This document shows, in pieces, positions 8,868-20,699 of a DNA stretch of 64,000 nucleotides. The position numbers were made by a program, and so were the translations under genes. The stretch's first letter is position 1. Each line of letters begins with the position of its first letter. The notes beneath the pieces were generated by a model. The model saw only the letters and a program-made list of their open reading frames with translations, ran no database searches and was not told the DNA's origin. This DNA comes from Fagopyrum homotropicum. Its lineage: Eukaryota > Streptophyta > Magnoliopsida > Caryophyllales > Polygonaceae. Where the stretch lies: positions 117,164,242 through 117,228,241 of the forward strand of contig BSWB01000006.1 of the NCBI GenBank assembly GCA_033239125.1, in the 5' to 3' direction.

Positions 8868-10707
8868 TGTTACGCTAAGAACGTGTGCACGCAAAAGCTT
8901 TAAATTTATAACTCGTTATATTTCTCCTAACTCCTAGCGAACCCGCAGTGTACGGGATGTTTGTAGTAGGGATAGTATTCCGAGGTCGAACACAAAGACT
9001 GAGGTGAGATTGAATCGATTAGTGACCAAGTTTAGTGAAGATCTAGGGGTAAGAAAAGAGAAGAAATAAAGAAATGAAAATCTCTATGTTTTTTGTTTGG
9101 TTTTTAGGTGACCAATTAAAGATCACAAATCATGCAAAATAAACAATCAACTAAGCTAACGCCACAAGTAAGCAAGCAAGTACGAAATATGTAATCAAAG
9201 AGAGAAGAGCGAATTCTAGGGGTTGGAAATTCCGGTTATGGCATAGGACTCAAGCTATCTAATCATTCCTTGGATTAACTATAATATGTTGGGAGTGAGT
9301 ATTTCTAGATTGGGATCAATCACCGGGTAGGTCTCATGGTCCATTAGTCCGTTCCTAAGGTCTCATCACCGGGTAAGTCTCTAAGAGCCTAAGGAATGGA
9401 GTTCTACACAAACCGGATTGTCATCTAGGGATCTAAACTATCCTTACCGGGTAAGTCTCGGAAAGGTAAGTCCTAAACAACTATCCTAGCACACTTAGTC
9501 CAATGGCGTCTTATGAGGCTCACCACTACCTAGAGCTTATCATCTTTGAAATCTAAGAGTAAGAATCACCGGGTAGGTCTCTTCTAACACTTAGTTGATA
9601 ATACTAGGTCACCCTAGGATAGATTTAACTCAACAAACACTAGGATTTCAATATTCTAACATTCTAGAACTTAGACTCATCTAATCAAATGAATCAGGCA
9701 AACCACGGGCTGTTCTACCACTTCCACGGCCGTGGACTGGCAAGAACGAACCGTGGACTCCAACAGTGGGTCGGTTCATATAGATGAATCATCCAAAGGC
9801 AAATCTAAGTCCATCCTATCATAGTCCTAGCCATAACCATCCTTTCCTTACCCTAGAATCGCATCTATTTAGCCTACAACATACATCATCACAATCAAAA
9901 TCATCAAACATAAAATCATGGCTTCCATTTGCAAGATAATGAAGAGAAAGAGATGAACAAGTGAAGCAATAAAACCAAGCTAAAAATGATATTAGAAAGA
10001 CTCACAACCCTTCAAAAGAAGGTTTAATCGATTCTTACAACTCTAGAAAACGATTCCGATAATCTTCACTACAAAACCTACCAAAGACTAGCAATGGTGT
10101 GTTCTTCTCTTCTTCCCCAATGGAGCTTTTCTCCTCCTCCAATGGTAGCCCTCCTCCAAGCTTCCCCTTGAGAGAATCTCCTCCTTGAGAGTGTGAGAGA
10201 GAATGTGGATTTGATTGGATAATGGGGATTGAAAGATGCCCTCTCTCAGCCTTGCAGGACCACTTTTATACTACAACCTTGCTAGAGTCGGCCATGAGAT
10301 CGTGGCACAGCTATCATAACCGTCTGGCAAAAACCACAGTTGGTTTCCACGGCCGTGGTTCCTCCAGTGACCGTGGTTTTGGTGTTCCTGCACTATATGG
10401 ATCATCAAGCCACGATTTGGTGCATGACATGCACCAACAAGGCCTCATGGGTCTTCCTTAGCCTCTATCTTGCATCCTAATGAGTCCGAGGGTGTGTCAT
10501 CTTGATGAACGATCCTCAAACGTATCGATTAAGCTCCTAAATCTCCCAAAATACCTATAAAGCAAGCAAAAGTCCGCGTAGACGTCTATCTCGACAAAAT
10601 ACATGATTTGAGTGCAAACGTCGTAAACTAATGCTTAGACCATGCATGAATGAGCGGAAAATCTATCTAAATGAATGTCTAAATCTAAGTCATAAATCGT
10701 GTTATCA
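8868..10707 (-). repeat. 5' LTR of the Athila/Tat-like element (about 1,840 bp)
   Basis: On the minus strand the LTR begins TGATAACACGATTT and ends GCGTAACA next to the primer site, giving the usual TG...CA ends. It carries four copies of the motif ACCGGGTARGTCTC (9320, 9367, 9445, 9566; plus-strand reading). It also carries two CCACGGCCGTGG palindromes (9723-9736 and 10347-10358), each with a diverged half nearby (9751, 10363). The segment CCGCAGTGTACGGG near 8943 and the AT-rich stretch next to it are shared with the solo LTR at 23497-25145. No TSD partner is visible because the 3' LTR lies outside the window. Confidence 0.88.
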
Positions 10708-13296
10708 GTCTACTCGTCCTCGACCATGTCCTCGGCCTCGTCCTCGAACTCTTCCTCTAGAACTTTGTGAAGACTTCCTCATTTGTGACTCCTTATCAGC
10801 TCGAGCATGCTCAAATCCAGATGGCACTCGTCCTTGCTTGCTTCCCTTGTTTGAAGGATGTGAAATTCTCGGCTCCCGAGCTACTGACTCCGTCGGGTTC
10901 AACATGGTTGCAATTTAAGCGCTAAACTTGTTCACAACGTCTTGGGGCAACCTACCCTCCCTGTGCATGGCCATAAAAGATGTCAAAGTAATATCCCCCA
11001 TTGACAGAGGAATAGCCTCGGGTTCTTCCACTTCTTCGGTGACTTCATGTCACGTAACTTGTCTCTAGAAAGGATGTATTGCAGTAAAAAACATAGGCCT
11101 GTTTTCCCAGAGGGCAGCCGCAAACTCATGAATGCACGGGATCCCATACGATTGCCTTCAATACCAATCGTCACATATAGCATCAAATGTCCCTTGCCGC
11201 GCCAATTTGCAATTCTCGATCAAGTACTTCATGCAGTTGTTCGACACCTTTCGGAGAAGAAATGTAAACATAGGGTCTTCTTGGATGCCTACGATAGTAT
11301 GAGTGCGCGACTTTTCTATGCTACCTTGAATCTCATCAATCTGATCTCTAATCATTCTATGAATGGCCTTGATGAGAGTATCAAAAACGACAACGAGTAG
11401 ACTTAAGAGTTCTCTTAAACACCGAATGAGCACCATCGGCCCTAAGATTAGAACATAATTTATAATTATAAAATAAATCATCACAAGTAAACTACACAAT
11501 AAAAGATGCAATGAGTATTTGTCTAACCTTTCTGTCGTCCTTGATCCGAGATGGAGATAGTGATCGGTCCAGCAACGAACAATAGCTTCCTTGTACTTGT
11601 CCAACCATGTCTTCTCGAGGTACTCCATCAAATGATACTTGTCCATCCAACTATCCCTCCTATGCAAGAGCCTCGCCTCATAAGCTGCAATAGTAGTCGA
11701 TTCAAACAACTCATGACAATCTCTCATGAATTTTGCTTGGATGGATGGCGAATGTGACTTCCACCAACTATTTGATTCGATGTTTCAATACACGTGTCAC
11801 TCACACAAAATATGTTTGGCATCTGCGAAGACTCTAGGCATTGATTTTATGAGACCTAATTCCCTGTCCGTCACTATCACTTCCGGCTTCTTTCCACTGA
11901 ATAACAAGGCAATGTATTCCAAAGCCCACTCGTAATGACCCGTCGTCTCCCGTTTCATTAACACAAACGCGACGGGAAAAGTCTGTTGTGTGCTAGTCAA
12001 TCCGACGATCTCCAACAACGGCATGTCATATCTGCAAAATATAATGAATGAGACTTTGTAATTAAAAAAAATTTTAATATAAACAAACTGAATGAATTAC
12101 ATACTAACCTGTTCGTCTTGTATGTAGCATCCATGATGACGACGCATGGAAACATGGCAACCCAACGCTTCGACTCGGGATGGGCTAGGAATAAGTCGCT
12201 CACTACCTCTCCTCCTTCAGTGGTTTCCATCCTAATATCCCACATATAATCCTTATCTTTCAAGAAATTTCAACGCTTCTTGAATTACCGTTCGATCTCC
12301 CATCGCTTCCAACCTAATTTTATTCCGAGCGTTTGAAACTTGCTTCCTAGAAGTGACCATCTTTTTGGGATCTTCAAAATCACTCTTTAACAAACGAACA
12401 GTTTCCCTCGGAGGCATTCCCGCTTTTGTGTAGATTTGGACTCGTTTCATTTGTGCCTTCGTCAACCGTCCTGCAAAAGCATGATCTACCAACTTCTTTG
12501 GAAGAGGATGATTGTGAATTACGTGAACATTCCTCACACCCCAAAGACCCTTTTGCACCTCATCAACGTGTAAGCGAAAATTACAATCAAACTTCTTCGT
12601 TTTGCATACCCTCAAGCCCTTCGCCTCACTCTTGCGGACTCCGTGATGCTCACACGCAAATATCACCTTTCCAAAACGACGATCATCCGACTTGTAGGAC
12701 TTTAGTTTGATGAGAACCATATTTCTACTTCCTGCTCTCTCAAGAACCCACGCAACTAACGAGTCCATATCCGTCCATATCTGATGGTCCACAAACAAAC
12801 TAGTATAGTCATAATCATCGGGAATATCGGCAGCCTACAATAATTATTTCGAAAATTTCATTCACTACGACCATATCATATGTTCTAAGTTTGCTCAAAT
12901 TAATTAACGACTAGTTAAATAATAATTGTCTACTAATTCATTAATTAACGACTATTTTCTTCAATTAACGACTAATTGACACCTAATTAACGAGTAAATT
13001 CTTCATTTAAAGACAAATAACATTACTTATTGACTAATTATCTACTAATTCATTAATTAACGACTCAAGCATATAACATAAAACTAACTAAAACATATAA
13101 CACTAAACTACGTCAAAACAAACGAATTGAAAAAACTAACATCAACACCCGAATACGGATCGTAACTACTGAGCATAGCGGGATTGAACAAGCCCTCGTC
13201 ACCCTCCACATCATCTTCACCACCGCCGAAATCAACACCGTCATCCTCTTCTCCATCGCCGGAATGATATCTTGCTTCTCCATCGTCGGAATTCAT
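10708..13296 (-). pseudogene. Decayed MuDR-like (MULE) transposase gene with FAR1-type DNA-binding domain
   Basis: Read on the minus strand, an acidic N-terminal exon (from 13296) is followed by an intron and a FAR1-type WRKY-GCM1-like zinc domain (CEHHGVRKSEAKG with a later HNHPLP). The MULE transposase domain comes next, with VIMDATYKTN (first D) and VIVTDRELGLIKS (second D). Near the 3' end come a MIRDQIDEIQGSIEKS segment and an RGRGRGHGRGR tail. Introns are visible at about 13138-12835 and 12114-12033. The gene is broken by a one-base shift near 12265, by TGA codons in place of Trp and probably Arg near 11793 and 11784, and by a shift near 11390. Its 3' end is interrupted by the Ty3 insertion at 10707. 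The product would have cut and moved the element in the nucleus. Domesticated FAR1-family genes share these domains, but the decay argues for a transposon relic. Confidence 0.85.
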
Positions 13297-13392
13297 TTTC
13301 GAAAGGACTTTTTTTGCGAAACAACGTTTGACAATGAGGTTTTATGAAATGGGTCGAATACATGAAATTTATACTAATGTTTGGGTTACATT

Positions 13393-13613
13393 ACCGTTGG
13401 TAACGGCTAGTTTTCCACAATAAGCCTACGAGAATCCCGTAGGCGTAGTTCTCGGATCAAGTAACCGTTGTGAACACTACGTCTACGCTTCTCGTAGTCG
13501 TAGTAAGTTCTCTTGTATTTTGTCGAATGATTTGTGCTTCCGCTACGGCTACGTGATGCGTAGTCGTGTAATGGGTACAAATAGCATGAATATGTGGGTA
13601 CGAATAGCACGAA
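13393..13613. repeat. CTACG/CGTAG-rich subterminal-like region beside the MULE gene
   Basis: Ten copies of CTACG or its complement CGTAG fall within 13425-13563 in both orientations, including CCTACG...CGTAGG as a hairpin. Two GGGTACRAATAGCA units lie at about 13577 and 13597. The position just upstream of the MULE first exon fits the terminal, transposase-binding part of a MULE, but no matching inverted end exists on the other side because the Ty3 element lies there. Confidence 0.4.
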
Positions 13614-14089
13614 CCGTTATTCACATTTCAAAAATCCTCTATTTGAGTAGTATTAATTTTAAAAAGAAATAAAGGGATTGTTGATGATAAAAAAAAACAA
13701 CAATCTGAAAACGTGTGAAGAGAAGGCAGTGATGTCACAAGTCATAGATGAAATGACTTGTCTCTGCTAACCACAAATGAGTATACAACAACTGCACATA
13801 CTTATTATGCTATTCTACTATGCAATTGCTAGCTAACTCCTCCTCTACTGCTTTTTCTTTTCTTTTATTTTTCCATTATTATTATTATTTTAATCAATTC
13901 CTATTTTTATTTTCTACAAATTACAAACAGTGTTTGTCCGTACTCGTAAAAGTCCAATGTCACTGCTCCTAGTGGCGCCCCACCAGATTCATCATTCTCG
14001 ATTTCGTTTTGACTCTCTTTACAAATATCATTTGTTTTTTATCCAACTATAATAATATAATATAGTTTATACAGATATATCATTATTCA
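13614..14089. other. AT-rich spacer, no gene seen
   Basis: The stretch is low-complexity A/T sequence with no coding signal on either strand. I see no clear transposon end apart from the flanking elements. Confidence 0.6.
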
Positions 14090-14961
14090 TCTTATATGTA
14101 TTAAAGAAGAGAACTTATTTACCACATGTCAACGCCACAATTCAAGCAGCTACCAAAAATATTTTTAAAAAGTTATTATTTTGGTTATTTTTTATAAAAA
14201 AAATAAAAATCAAATTCCCAATTTTATAATTAGTTTTTTAAAATCTTACTAATTTTTAGAAATCCAGTAAATCTTCTAATCAAATTCTAAACATATTATT
14301 TTTCATCAAAGCTAATATATAATTATTTAAAAAAAAACTCATATTATAAATCACAAATCTTATATATGTATTAAATGAGAGACTCTTTTTGCCACGTGTC
14401 AACGCTACGTTTATCGAAGCTAAAAAATTATTTTTAAAAAGTTAATTAATTAAAGTTAAATAATTAAGAGATTTACTAAACTAATTAAAACACTAATTAT
14501 CTTTCTAAAATTTGTTGGACACGTGATTTAAACAAATTTATAATTGAATTTTTCTTTAAATTTCATATAATCTAACCAAATCCGAATATTTAAACAGATT
14601 TTGTTTTAATTGTAGATTTTACAAAATAAATTAAAAATGTAATTACAATTTTCATGTTTAATTTTATTAAATTTTTATCAATTCTCAACTTTACTTATGG
14701 GATGTCGTAAACTAAGCTTCATTAATATAACAAAAAATTTGCGGGTATAATAATTTTTATTTGTAGAATAACGTTATATCATGACTTTTTTGACCTATAA
14801 ATATCATCTATTGTTTGTCCAATTTTCCATAAAAACTAATAAGTAGTGATAACTTTTATCCATACATTTATGTATTGATTTAAAGAAAATTAAAAATAAC
14901 ATTATGTTATATATAATTCAATATTGTCAAACCCCGCACAAATGTGCGGGTATTACACTAG
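14090..14961 (+). mobile_element. Non-autonomous Helitron-like element
   Basis: The 3' end has the Helitron signature: a hairpin CCCGCACA-AA-TGTGCGGG (14933-14950) followed 7 bases later by CTAG (14958-14961), then a host T. The 5' end starts TCTTATATGTATTAAA after a host A, as known plant Helitrons do. A second 5'-like end, TCTTATATATGTATTAAA, occurs at 14358, so two elements may be nested or share one terminus. No Rep/helicase coding is present. A duplicate of the very end, TTACACTAGTCTTTT, follows 27 bp further on. Confidence 0.65.
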
Positions 14962-15311
14962 TCTTTTTTTGATAAAAATTACACTAGTCTTTTAGTTGAA
15001 GTAAGATTAGTTATTAGGATCAATATTCCGTTGGTCTAATGAGATGTGGTGTTAGACTCTTTAAATAGTTAGTTTGAAGATGTGTATTAATAATCAAGTT
15101 AATATCCTATTTTTTGATAAATTTATTTTTAATTTTATCAAAAATATAAAAAAAAGTTATTACCGAATGTATAAAAAACCGTATTTGCCTAGCGACGAAA
15201 TTGGAATAGTATATGTCTTTTAACACACGAAAATATGAAAGTAACATAATTAGTTTATTTTTCTTAACCGTTTACACTCCGATTAATAACTAAACGGACA
15301 ATAAATATTTA

Positions 15312-15497
15312 GGGCCCGTTTGGAAGCTCTAGGAATCATTCCCGATAACGGAATGATTCCGAATCAATCAAAAAATACGTTTGGTTAAAGGTTTTTATCA
15401 CATGAAAGTAATCCCATCATTTCCATTTCCATTTCCATTCCTAACCCTTATCCAATTCCATTCCGTTTCCATTCCACCGCTCCAACCAAACGGGCAC
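15312..15497. mobile_element. Tourist/PIF-Harbinger-like MITE (186 bp)
   Basis: Ends are GGGCCCGTTTGG and CCAAACGGGCAC, inverted repeats with one mismatch in 12. They are flanked on both sides by TTA (15309-15311 and 15498-15500), the 3-bp duplication typical of PIF/Harbinger MITEs. There is no coding content. Confidence 0.75.
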
Positions 15498-15539
15498 TTA
15501 ATCTTTTACTAAAAATTGAATCTTTAGTGTTTTTATAAT

Positions 15540-15900
15540 ATGGAAAATGAAACAACCGGTCCGGTTCGTAAATGAGCCGGGCCGTGATATTCCGGGCGGT
15601 AAATTTGTGAGGCCGGTCCAGAGTCCAGAGCAGTGAATAGCCTGAATGGGAATATATTATTGAGAGCGGTTAAAAAAAAGAATTCCATAGCCGACATGGG
15701 TGGCAGGCATGCACGTGGGGTAGGAGGTGAGGGGACCACAAAGGAAGAGACTGACAGAGAGGCCACGTCAGTTGTCAATCATACGTCCCATCGGATTGAC
15801 TGTAGATCGCGGGATTCTCGTACCCTCGCCCTTTTCGTCTTTCTCCATTTCTCTCTCCTTCTATTCCATCTCCATTATTATATTCCATAGATTTTATTTC
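15540..15900 (+). promoter_or_regulatory. GC-richer promoter-like block without a downstream gene
   Basis: This block is clearly less AT-rich than its surroundings. It contains a CACGTG G-box (15712-15717), a GCCACGTCA bZIP-type site (near 15762) and a long CT-rich run (about 15830-15875) that resembles a plant 5' UTR. No credible reading frame follows, so it may be the promoter remnant of a lost gene or an LTR fragment. Confidence 0.25.
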
Positions 15901-17770
15901 AATTTTTTGTCTTTTTTTCTTTTAAAAAAAAATCAATTCCAATTCCAAGCCACCCACAACTTAATTAGTTAATTATTACACCTTAGATATTTTTTTGTCA
16001 AATTATGTCCGTATAACATATTAACATGTTACTATTATATGTTTTTGTTTCATTCGTACAATATATATTTCTTTTGATATAAATGTATTCCATTTCTTTT
16101 ATAATTGTACAATAATACTCGACTTGTTTAATCAATGAAAATAGATTTTTTTTTGTCAAGATCTATAATTTATATAATGGACAATTATCGCGTCCAAGAG
16201 GAAGATCGTATAACTTGACATACAAACTATTGCCAAGAAATTAGATTGTTTAACGATTTTTTATGTTACTTATCGTTCATGCGTTTGAGTTTTGTTAGTT
16301 ATAACTTCGTTGAACTTTTCAAATAACCGTTTGTCGGTCCATTGATCCTATATATGAAATTGGATTTTATCTTTTTTAAAAGACAATGTATTAAGTTGTT
16401 TTCATATTATGGTGTCACTTACACTTCGGAATGACTTGTTGGGACCAAATTCTATTCTTTATCGCATTTTAAAAAGTAATTGCATTTATGATGACCACAA
16501 AAAATTAAATAGGGAGTATATATCTTACTTGTAAGGCTTCGTATTTGTCTGCCCAAAACAAAATTGATATCGTATGTGAGTGTACATGAAATCCCATTAG
16601 ATATTTTATTTAATAATTCAAAGAATATCTATATTTTTTTTTGAAAATAACGCATGCATGAAAAAAAAAATTATAATCCAGAACAGAGTGTTGTTGTTTG
16701 CTAAACGAGTTTATGGGTCGGATCCGTCCCGACACAAACGGTATAGTGTTCATGAAGTTTGGATTGTCTGTAATCTATTTGGGTCTATAATTTTTGATCT
16801 AGTTTTCAAGTATAATATTCTGTAAGATTTAGATAATCTATATATTGTATTATTATTCATACCTCTAAATTATCTGTTTGATATGTATGTTCTTTTCATA
16901 TTCCACACAACACTAATTTGATGTCTTTTGAACTCGAACGATCGATACCGAAAGGTGGAAAACAATGGAGATGATGTGTTATATTGATGAGAAAGATTCT
17001 TTGAACTTGAATTGGCACTCAAATTACAAAAATGACAGGCAATTGATGCAGCATGAGAGCGAGAGTGACCTACCATTTCCATTATAACTCAACACTTTCC
17101 AAAGCTTTTTCTTTTTCCACTCTTTTTCCTTGGCTTGTTCAAAAAATTTTCAACATACTGAATGAAAATACAATGTCTGAACTAACATATTTGAAGGTGA
17201 TAATTTATGTGTCACACCTTTTAAGATTTTTGGAGATCGAGATGGTTATATCTAATTCCGAGCGAATCTTCGTATCTTTTTGTAAGAAAATCAAAGTAGC
17301 TAGGCATTTCGGTTTACCCATTTAAAAATCTCGGCATTATAATTATTATTTTTGATATAAACATACTTAATTCAAACTTCTTAAATATAACATAATCTAT
17401 TATAGAGTCAAATATAATAATTTCTAGCTTTCGAGGATAATTCAAAAACTTCGATATCGGTATTATAAGATTAACTGAGTTTTAATTGCCTTTTGTGGAA
17501 ATTTTTTTAGGGCATACACTTACTTAAGTTCAAATAATGATTTTTGTGAACACTTTCTTTGTGTCACAAAATGTCCAACATTATTCATGTAATTCTGGAT
17601 ATATATAATTAATACAAGTTTGTATCGACATTAAAACTAAGTTAAAAGGGTAGTTGGTTAAGTAGGCTTTTTCCTTAATGTAATATCAAATTATTTTATT
17701 TGTTTATTAGGTGACAAACTAAGTTTCTCTTATTTTTTTATAAAGATTAATTTAAAGAATTATTTTGCAA
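15901..17770. other. AT-rich spacer, no gene seen
   Basis: The reading frames are short and lack recognizable domains. I see no paired repeat ends in this stretch. Confidence 0.6.
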
Positions 17771-17772
17771 TA

Positions 17773-17862
17773 TCGATTTACACAGTCTAGGCCCAATCGA
17801 TTTATACAGTTCAAGCTCAATCGAGTTACACAAGCACATGCCCAATCGAGTTATACAAGGTC
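17773..17862. repeat. Short imperfect tandem repeat, about 25-bp unit
   Basis: Four variants of CAATCGAKTTAYACA follow each other, separated by variable spacers such as GTCTAGGCC and GTTCAAGCT. The run resembles subterminal repeats of a DNA transposon, but no element ends were found. Confidence 0.5.
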
Positions 17863-18202
17863 AAAATGCAAATCCTGTAATTAGTAGTTTCGAACTTTGG
17901 ATGATAGACCCACCTTTTACCAACTAGACTAATTGAACTTGTATATTTAATTGTTGTTTTTTTGTAAAGTTACACTTAAAACTGAATGTTCATACACAAT
18001 TTAAATACAAAATTCAATTACACAACATTAATACACACTTAATATACAATTTTAAGTTTTGTAATTAACAAAATCGGTCATTTTCCAGTTATACGGTCCA
18101 AAGGCCCGTCATTTACACAAGGTTGAGTTACACAAGATGAACAAAGAAGAAGAATATGGAAGATGGCAATGGCGGTCTCCTCCAACCGCTACTGGTTTTT
18201 TC

Positions 18203-18814
18203 CGGCTCCAATCCCAGACGAGCAAAGACTAGGCTCGTGTCTGCGTTGGCCTTCCACTTCTCATCCAACAACTAATCGTTTCCATCTCCAATCCTATACA
18301 AACAGAGAAGATGGATCGTGTATGCGCTGGCCTTCCTCTCTAGCGACTAACGCCAAAGGAGATTTAGTGTCGAGGACCTAGCGGAGGCAAGGATGATGGT
18401 ATCTCATTTCCCGCCGTTGGCGAACTCGTAGTGGATAGAGAAGGCGGAGACAAGGGGTTTTTGGGGACCTGCAACTGCTTCGTTGGGATCAGGAAACCCT
18501 AACTAGCGGCCGGCTGCAATCCTAGACGAATATAGAATGGGCTCGTGTCTGCGCTGGCCTTCCTCTTATCCCCCAATAGCTACTCGTTTCAGACTCCAAT
18601 CCCAGACGAACACAAAAGACGGCTCGTGTCTGCGCTGATTCCTCTCCGGCGACTAACATAGAAGGAGATTCAGTGGCAAGGACATGATGGAGGCAAGGAT
18701 GGCGCTATCTCGTTTCCTGCCCCTAGAGAACTCGCGGTGGACAGAGAAGGCGACAACAAGGGGTTTTCAGGCACGCACAACTACTTCATTGGGATCTGGA
18801 AACCCTAACTAGCT
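18203..18814. repeat. Two copies of a roughly 305-bp tandem repeat
   Basis: Both units carry GGCTCGTGTCTGCG, a GGAGGCAAGGATG block, an AGAGAAGGCG...ACAAGGGGTTTT block, and end GGGATC...GAAACCCTAACTAGC (18494-18507 and 18800-18813). Within each unit the phrase AATCC(C/T)A.ACGA with CTCGTGT also recurs. The units are GC-richer than the flanks and diverged by indels. They look like duplicated 5' UTR or promoter sequence with AAACCCTAA telo-box motifs rather than satellite. Confidence 0.65.
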
Positions 18815-19081
18815 GTAGGGACAAACACATGAGACGAGCAAACCCTAATTGACGATTAACAGAAGATTGAGTGTTTTTCTAGGTTTTTATTTCCAATTTA
18901 CTCTTATACCCATTTCATTATTTAAATTTAGAATTAAAAATTTATTAGATAAATAGACTGGCCTAGTTTGTATTAGCGATACAAAAAAGGCTTCTATAAA
19001 CCAATCTTCTCTTATTAAAATCCAACTTACCACCCAAAAAACCTACCCTAGTTAATTTGCATCTATATTAGGGTTTTCTTT

Positions 19082-19280
19082 CCTTTTTTTTTTGAAAGGT
19101 TAGAGTAGCTCCCGGTTCAATTTCTCTACGTCCGGGAAGGGTATAAGTTGTGGCCCAATTTGGGATACCCTCCAATACCAAATTTTCCATACATGTCTTC
19201 AGGAGGATTTGAACTCGAATATCCAGGCTAACACTTAAGGAGTCTAGCACCACAACCACTAGACCAACTGAGTATTGGCT
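19082..19280 (-). mobile_element. tRNA-derived SINE with 15-bp target duplication
   Basis: On the minus strand the element starts GCCAATACTCAGTTGGTCTA, which contains a Pol III A-box. A B-box-like GAGTTCAAATCCTCC follows about 55 bases on, then an unrelated body, and it ends in an A-run (the T run at 19084-19093). The flanks are ATTAGGGTTTTCTTT (19067-19081) and ATTAGAGTTTTCTTT (19281-19295), a 15-bp duplication with one mismatch, as made by LINE-type target-primed insertion. Confidence 0.8.
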
Positions 19281-19317
19281 ATTAGAGTTTTCTTTTGTCA
19301 TACTATATAGTGAATAT

Positions 19318-20676
19318 AGGCCTCGTTTGGTATGAAGCATTCAGTCGAATGAATTGACTGAATGCCTTTCCTTGCCGTTCGGTGGTGCTACTATTTGTTC
19401 AGTCACTTGTCCGAATCGGTTGCAAAACGGGTTGAATGAATTGAATCATTCATTCGACCCTTGAGGTTGAATCGTATGAATTGCATCTCGATGGCTTTTC
19501 TACCCTTGAAGGGAACTAAGGGATTTCCATTCAAAACTGTATCGCTAGGGTTCTGCTCCTCTGTCGCTCATTGCTTCACAACAGCGTCATCAAGCTCAGA
19601 TCCGTTGGTGAGTAGGTAATCTCTTCTTCACTTCTTCGTCTTGAACTAGTTTTGTTGGTCTTCCTGTCGTTGCTAACGAATTGGAACCCTTCCTTGTTCC
19701 AGGACCTTTCATTTCACATCCCGATTGGTGAATAACTCTAACGAATTGGAACCCTTCGTCTTGAACTAGTTTTGATGATTGAGTCTCATGATTTATAGTT
19801 GTTTTGTTGGATTTTGCCTTCCCCTCTCTCTCTTACTTGTTTTGTGGGAATGTGGCTTCCTTTATCTCGTAGCTCACTGGTTTCTCTTCTCCTTATTTGA
19901 TGTTCTTTATTGTTTTTTTGCTTGTTTGAGTAATGTGCTAGATTAGTAGCTAATGACAACGAGGCATATGTATAAGGCTAGATTAGTAGCTGATTTTTCC
20001 TTTGGTTCTTCTCTCAATTGTGAGGTTAGGGGAATGATCATCTTGGTTGTACCTTGATGATTGAGTCCCAAGTTAACTGGTACTAATCAATAAATTATCT
20101 ATAGTTTAACAAGTTTATACCTTGGTGATTGAGTCCTAGGTTAACTGGGTACTTTTTTTTTCTCAATTGTGAGGTTATGGGATTGATCATCTTGGTTTAT
20201 ATTTGGATTTTGCTCTCAACTGAAGCATATGGACGAAGTACTAAGTTTTTTTTTGTAGAAAGGGGAGCAAGGCCTCCATGGACGAAGTACTAAGTTAGCA
20301 TGCCTGATATAAAATTACTCCATTTTTTGTATCTGATATTGTCCCTCCATCATTCAGTGACTGGTTATTCTTACAATGTGCTTCAGTGGTAAATTTGATG
20401 TATTGTGTTTGTCTATTCATACTCAATTTCATTTACAACCAATACATGAACTTCAATTTTTTATATCTAATATTTTCCTCCATTCAGTGACTAGTTGTTC
20501 TTACATTGTGTTGTAGTGGTAAAATCTTATGGATTGTGCCTATCTATTAAAGCTTTATTTTGCTTACAACCAATTGCATAATGTAGCATGCCTTATAGAT
20601 AAATTTCAGTTTTAATTTTTATTTGAAGAAATGAACTTGGATTGTGATCTTGTGGTGCTTAGATGTTATCATATGC
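19318..20676. other. Left flank of the CACTA element; possible host of that insertion
   Basis: The stretch starts with GGCCTCGTTTGGTATGAAGC, which resembles a DNA-transposon end, and contains CT-rich leader-like sequence and a possible donor site near 19610. Short phrases such as TGGATTTTGCTC, TAGCATGCCTG and GTTTGGTATGAA also occur on the far side of the CACTA element. CACTA may therefore have split one pre-existing unit. No convincing coding sequence is visible. Confidence 0.35.
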
Positions 20677-20699
20677 CTTCACTACTACATTCTTGCCCT

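Larger units (their letters stand above)
1..10707 (-). mobile_element. Athila/Tat-like Ty3 LTR retrotransposon with internal tandem duplication, cut by left window edge
   Basis: Read on the minus strand the order is 5' LTR (10707-8868), tRNA-Asp primer site, gag, pol, then a second gag-pol block fused to the first, and finally the start of integrase running off the left edge. The protease motif DLGAS, the gag type and the tRNA-Asp primer are typical of the plant Athila/Tat branch of Ty3 elements. gag and pol are nearly intact in both blocks, apart from a shared gag/pol frame change and an RNase H frameshift, so the insertion looks young. The right end lies in the tail of a decayed MULE transposase gene; the target duplication would be GTCTA at 10708-10712, but its partner is outside the window. 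Branch assignment is by motif recognition, not phylogeny. Confidence 0.9.

Noticed and set aside
12253..12798. FAR1-like domain considered as a functional FAR1/FHY3 host gene
   Set aside because: The reading frame is broken by several stops and shifts across the transposase domain, and the context is transposon-like.
17773..17862. Regular short repeats considered as a CRISPR-like array
   Set aside because: The units are imperfect, the spacers are not unique and even, and the context is a plant nuclear genome.
19068..19340. A 90-codon minus-strand frame
   Set aside because: It is the translation of the SINE and its A-run. The A-box, B-box and target duplication explain the sequence.
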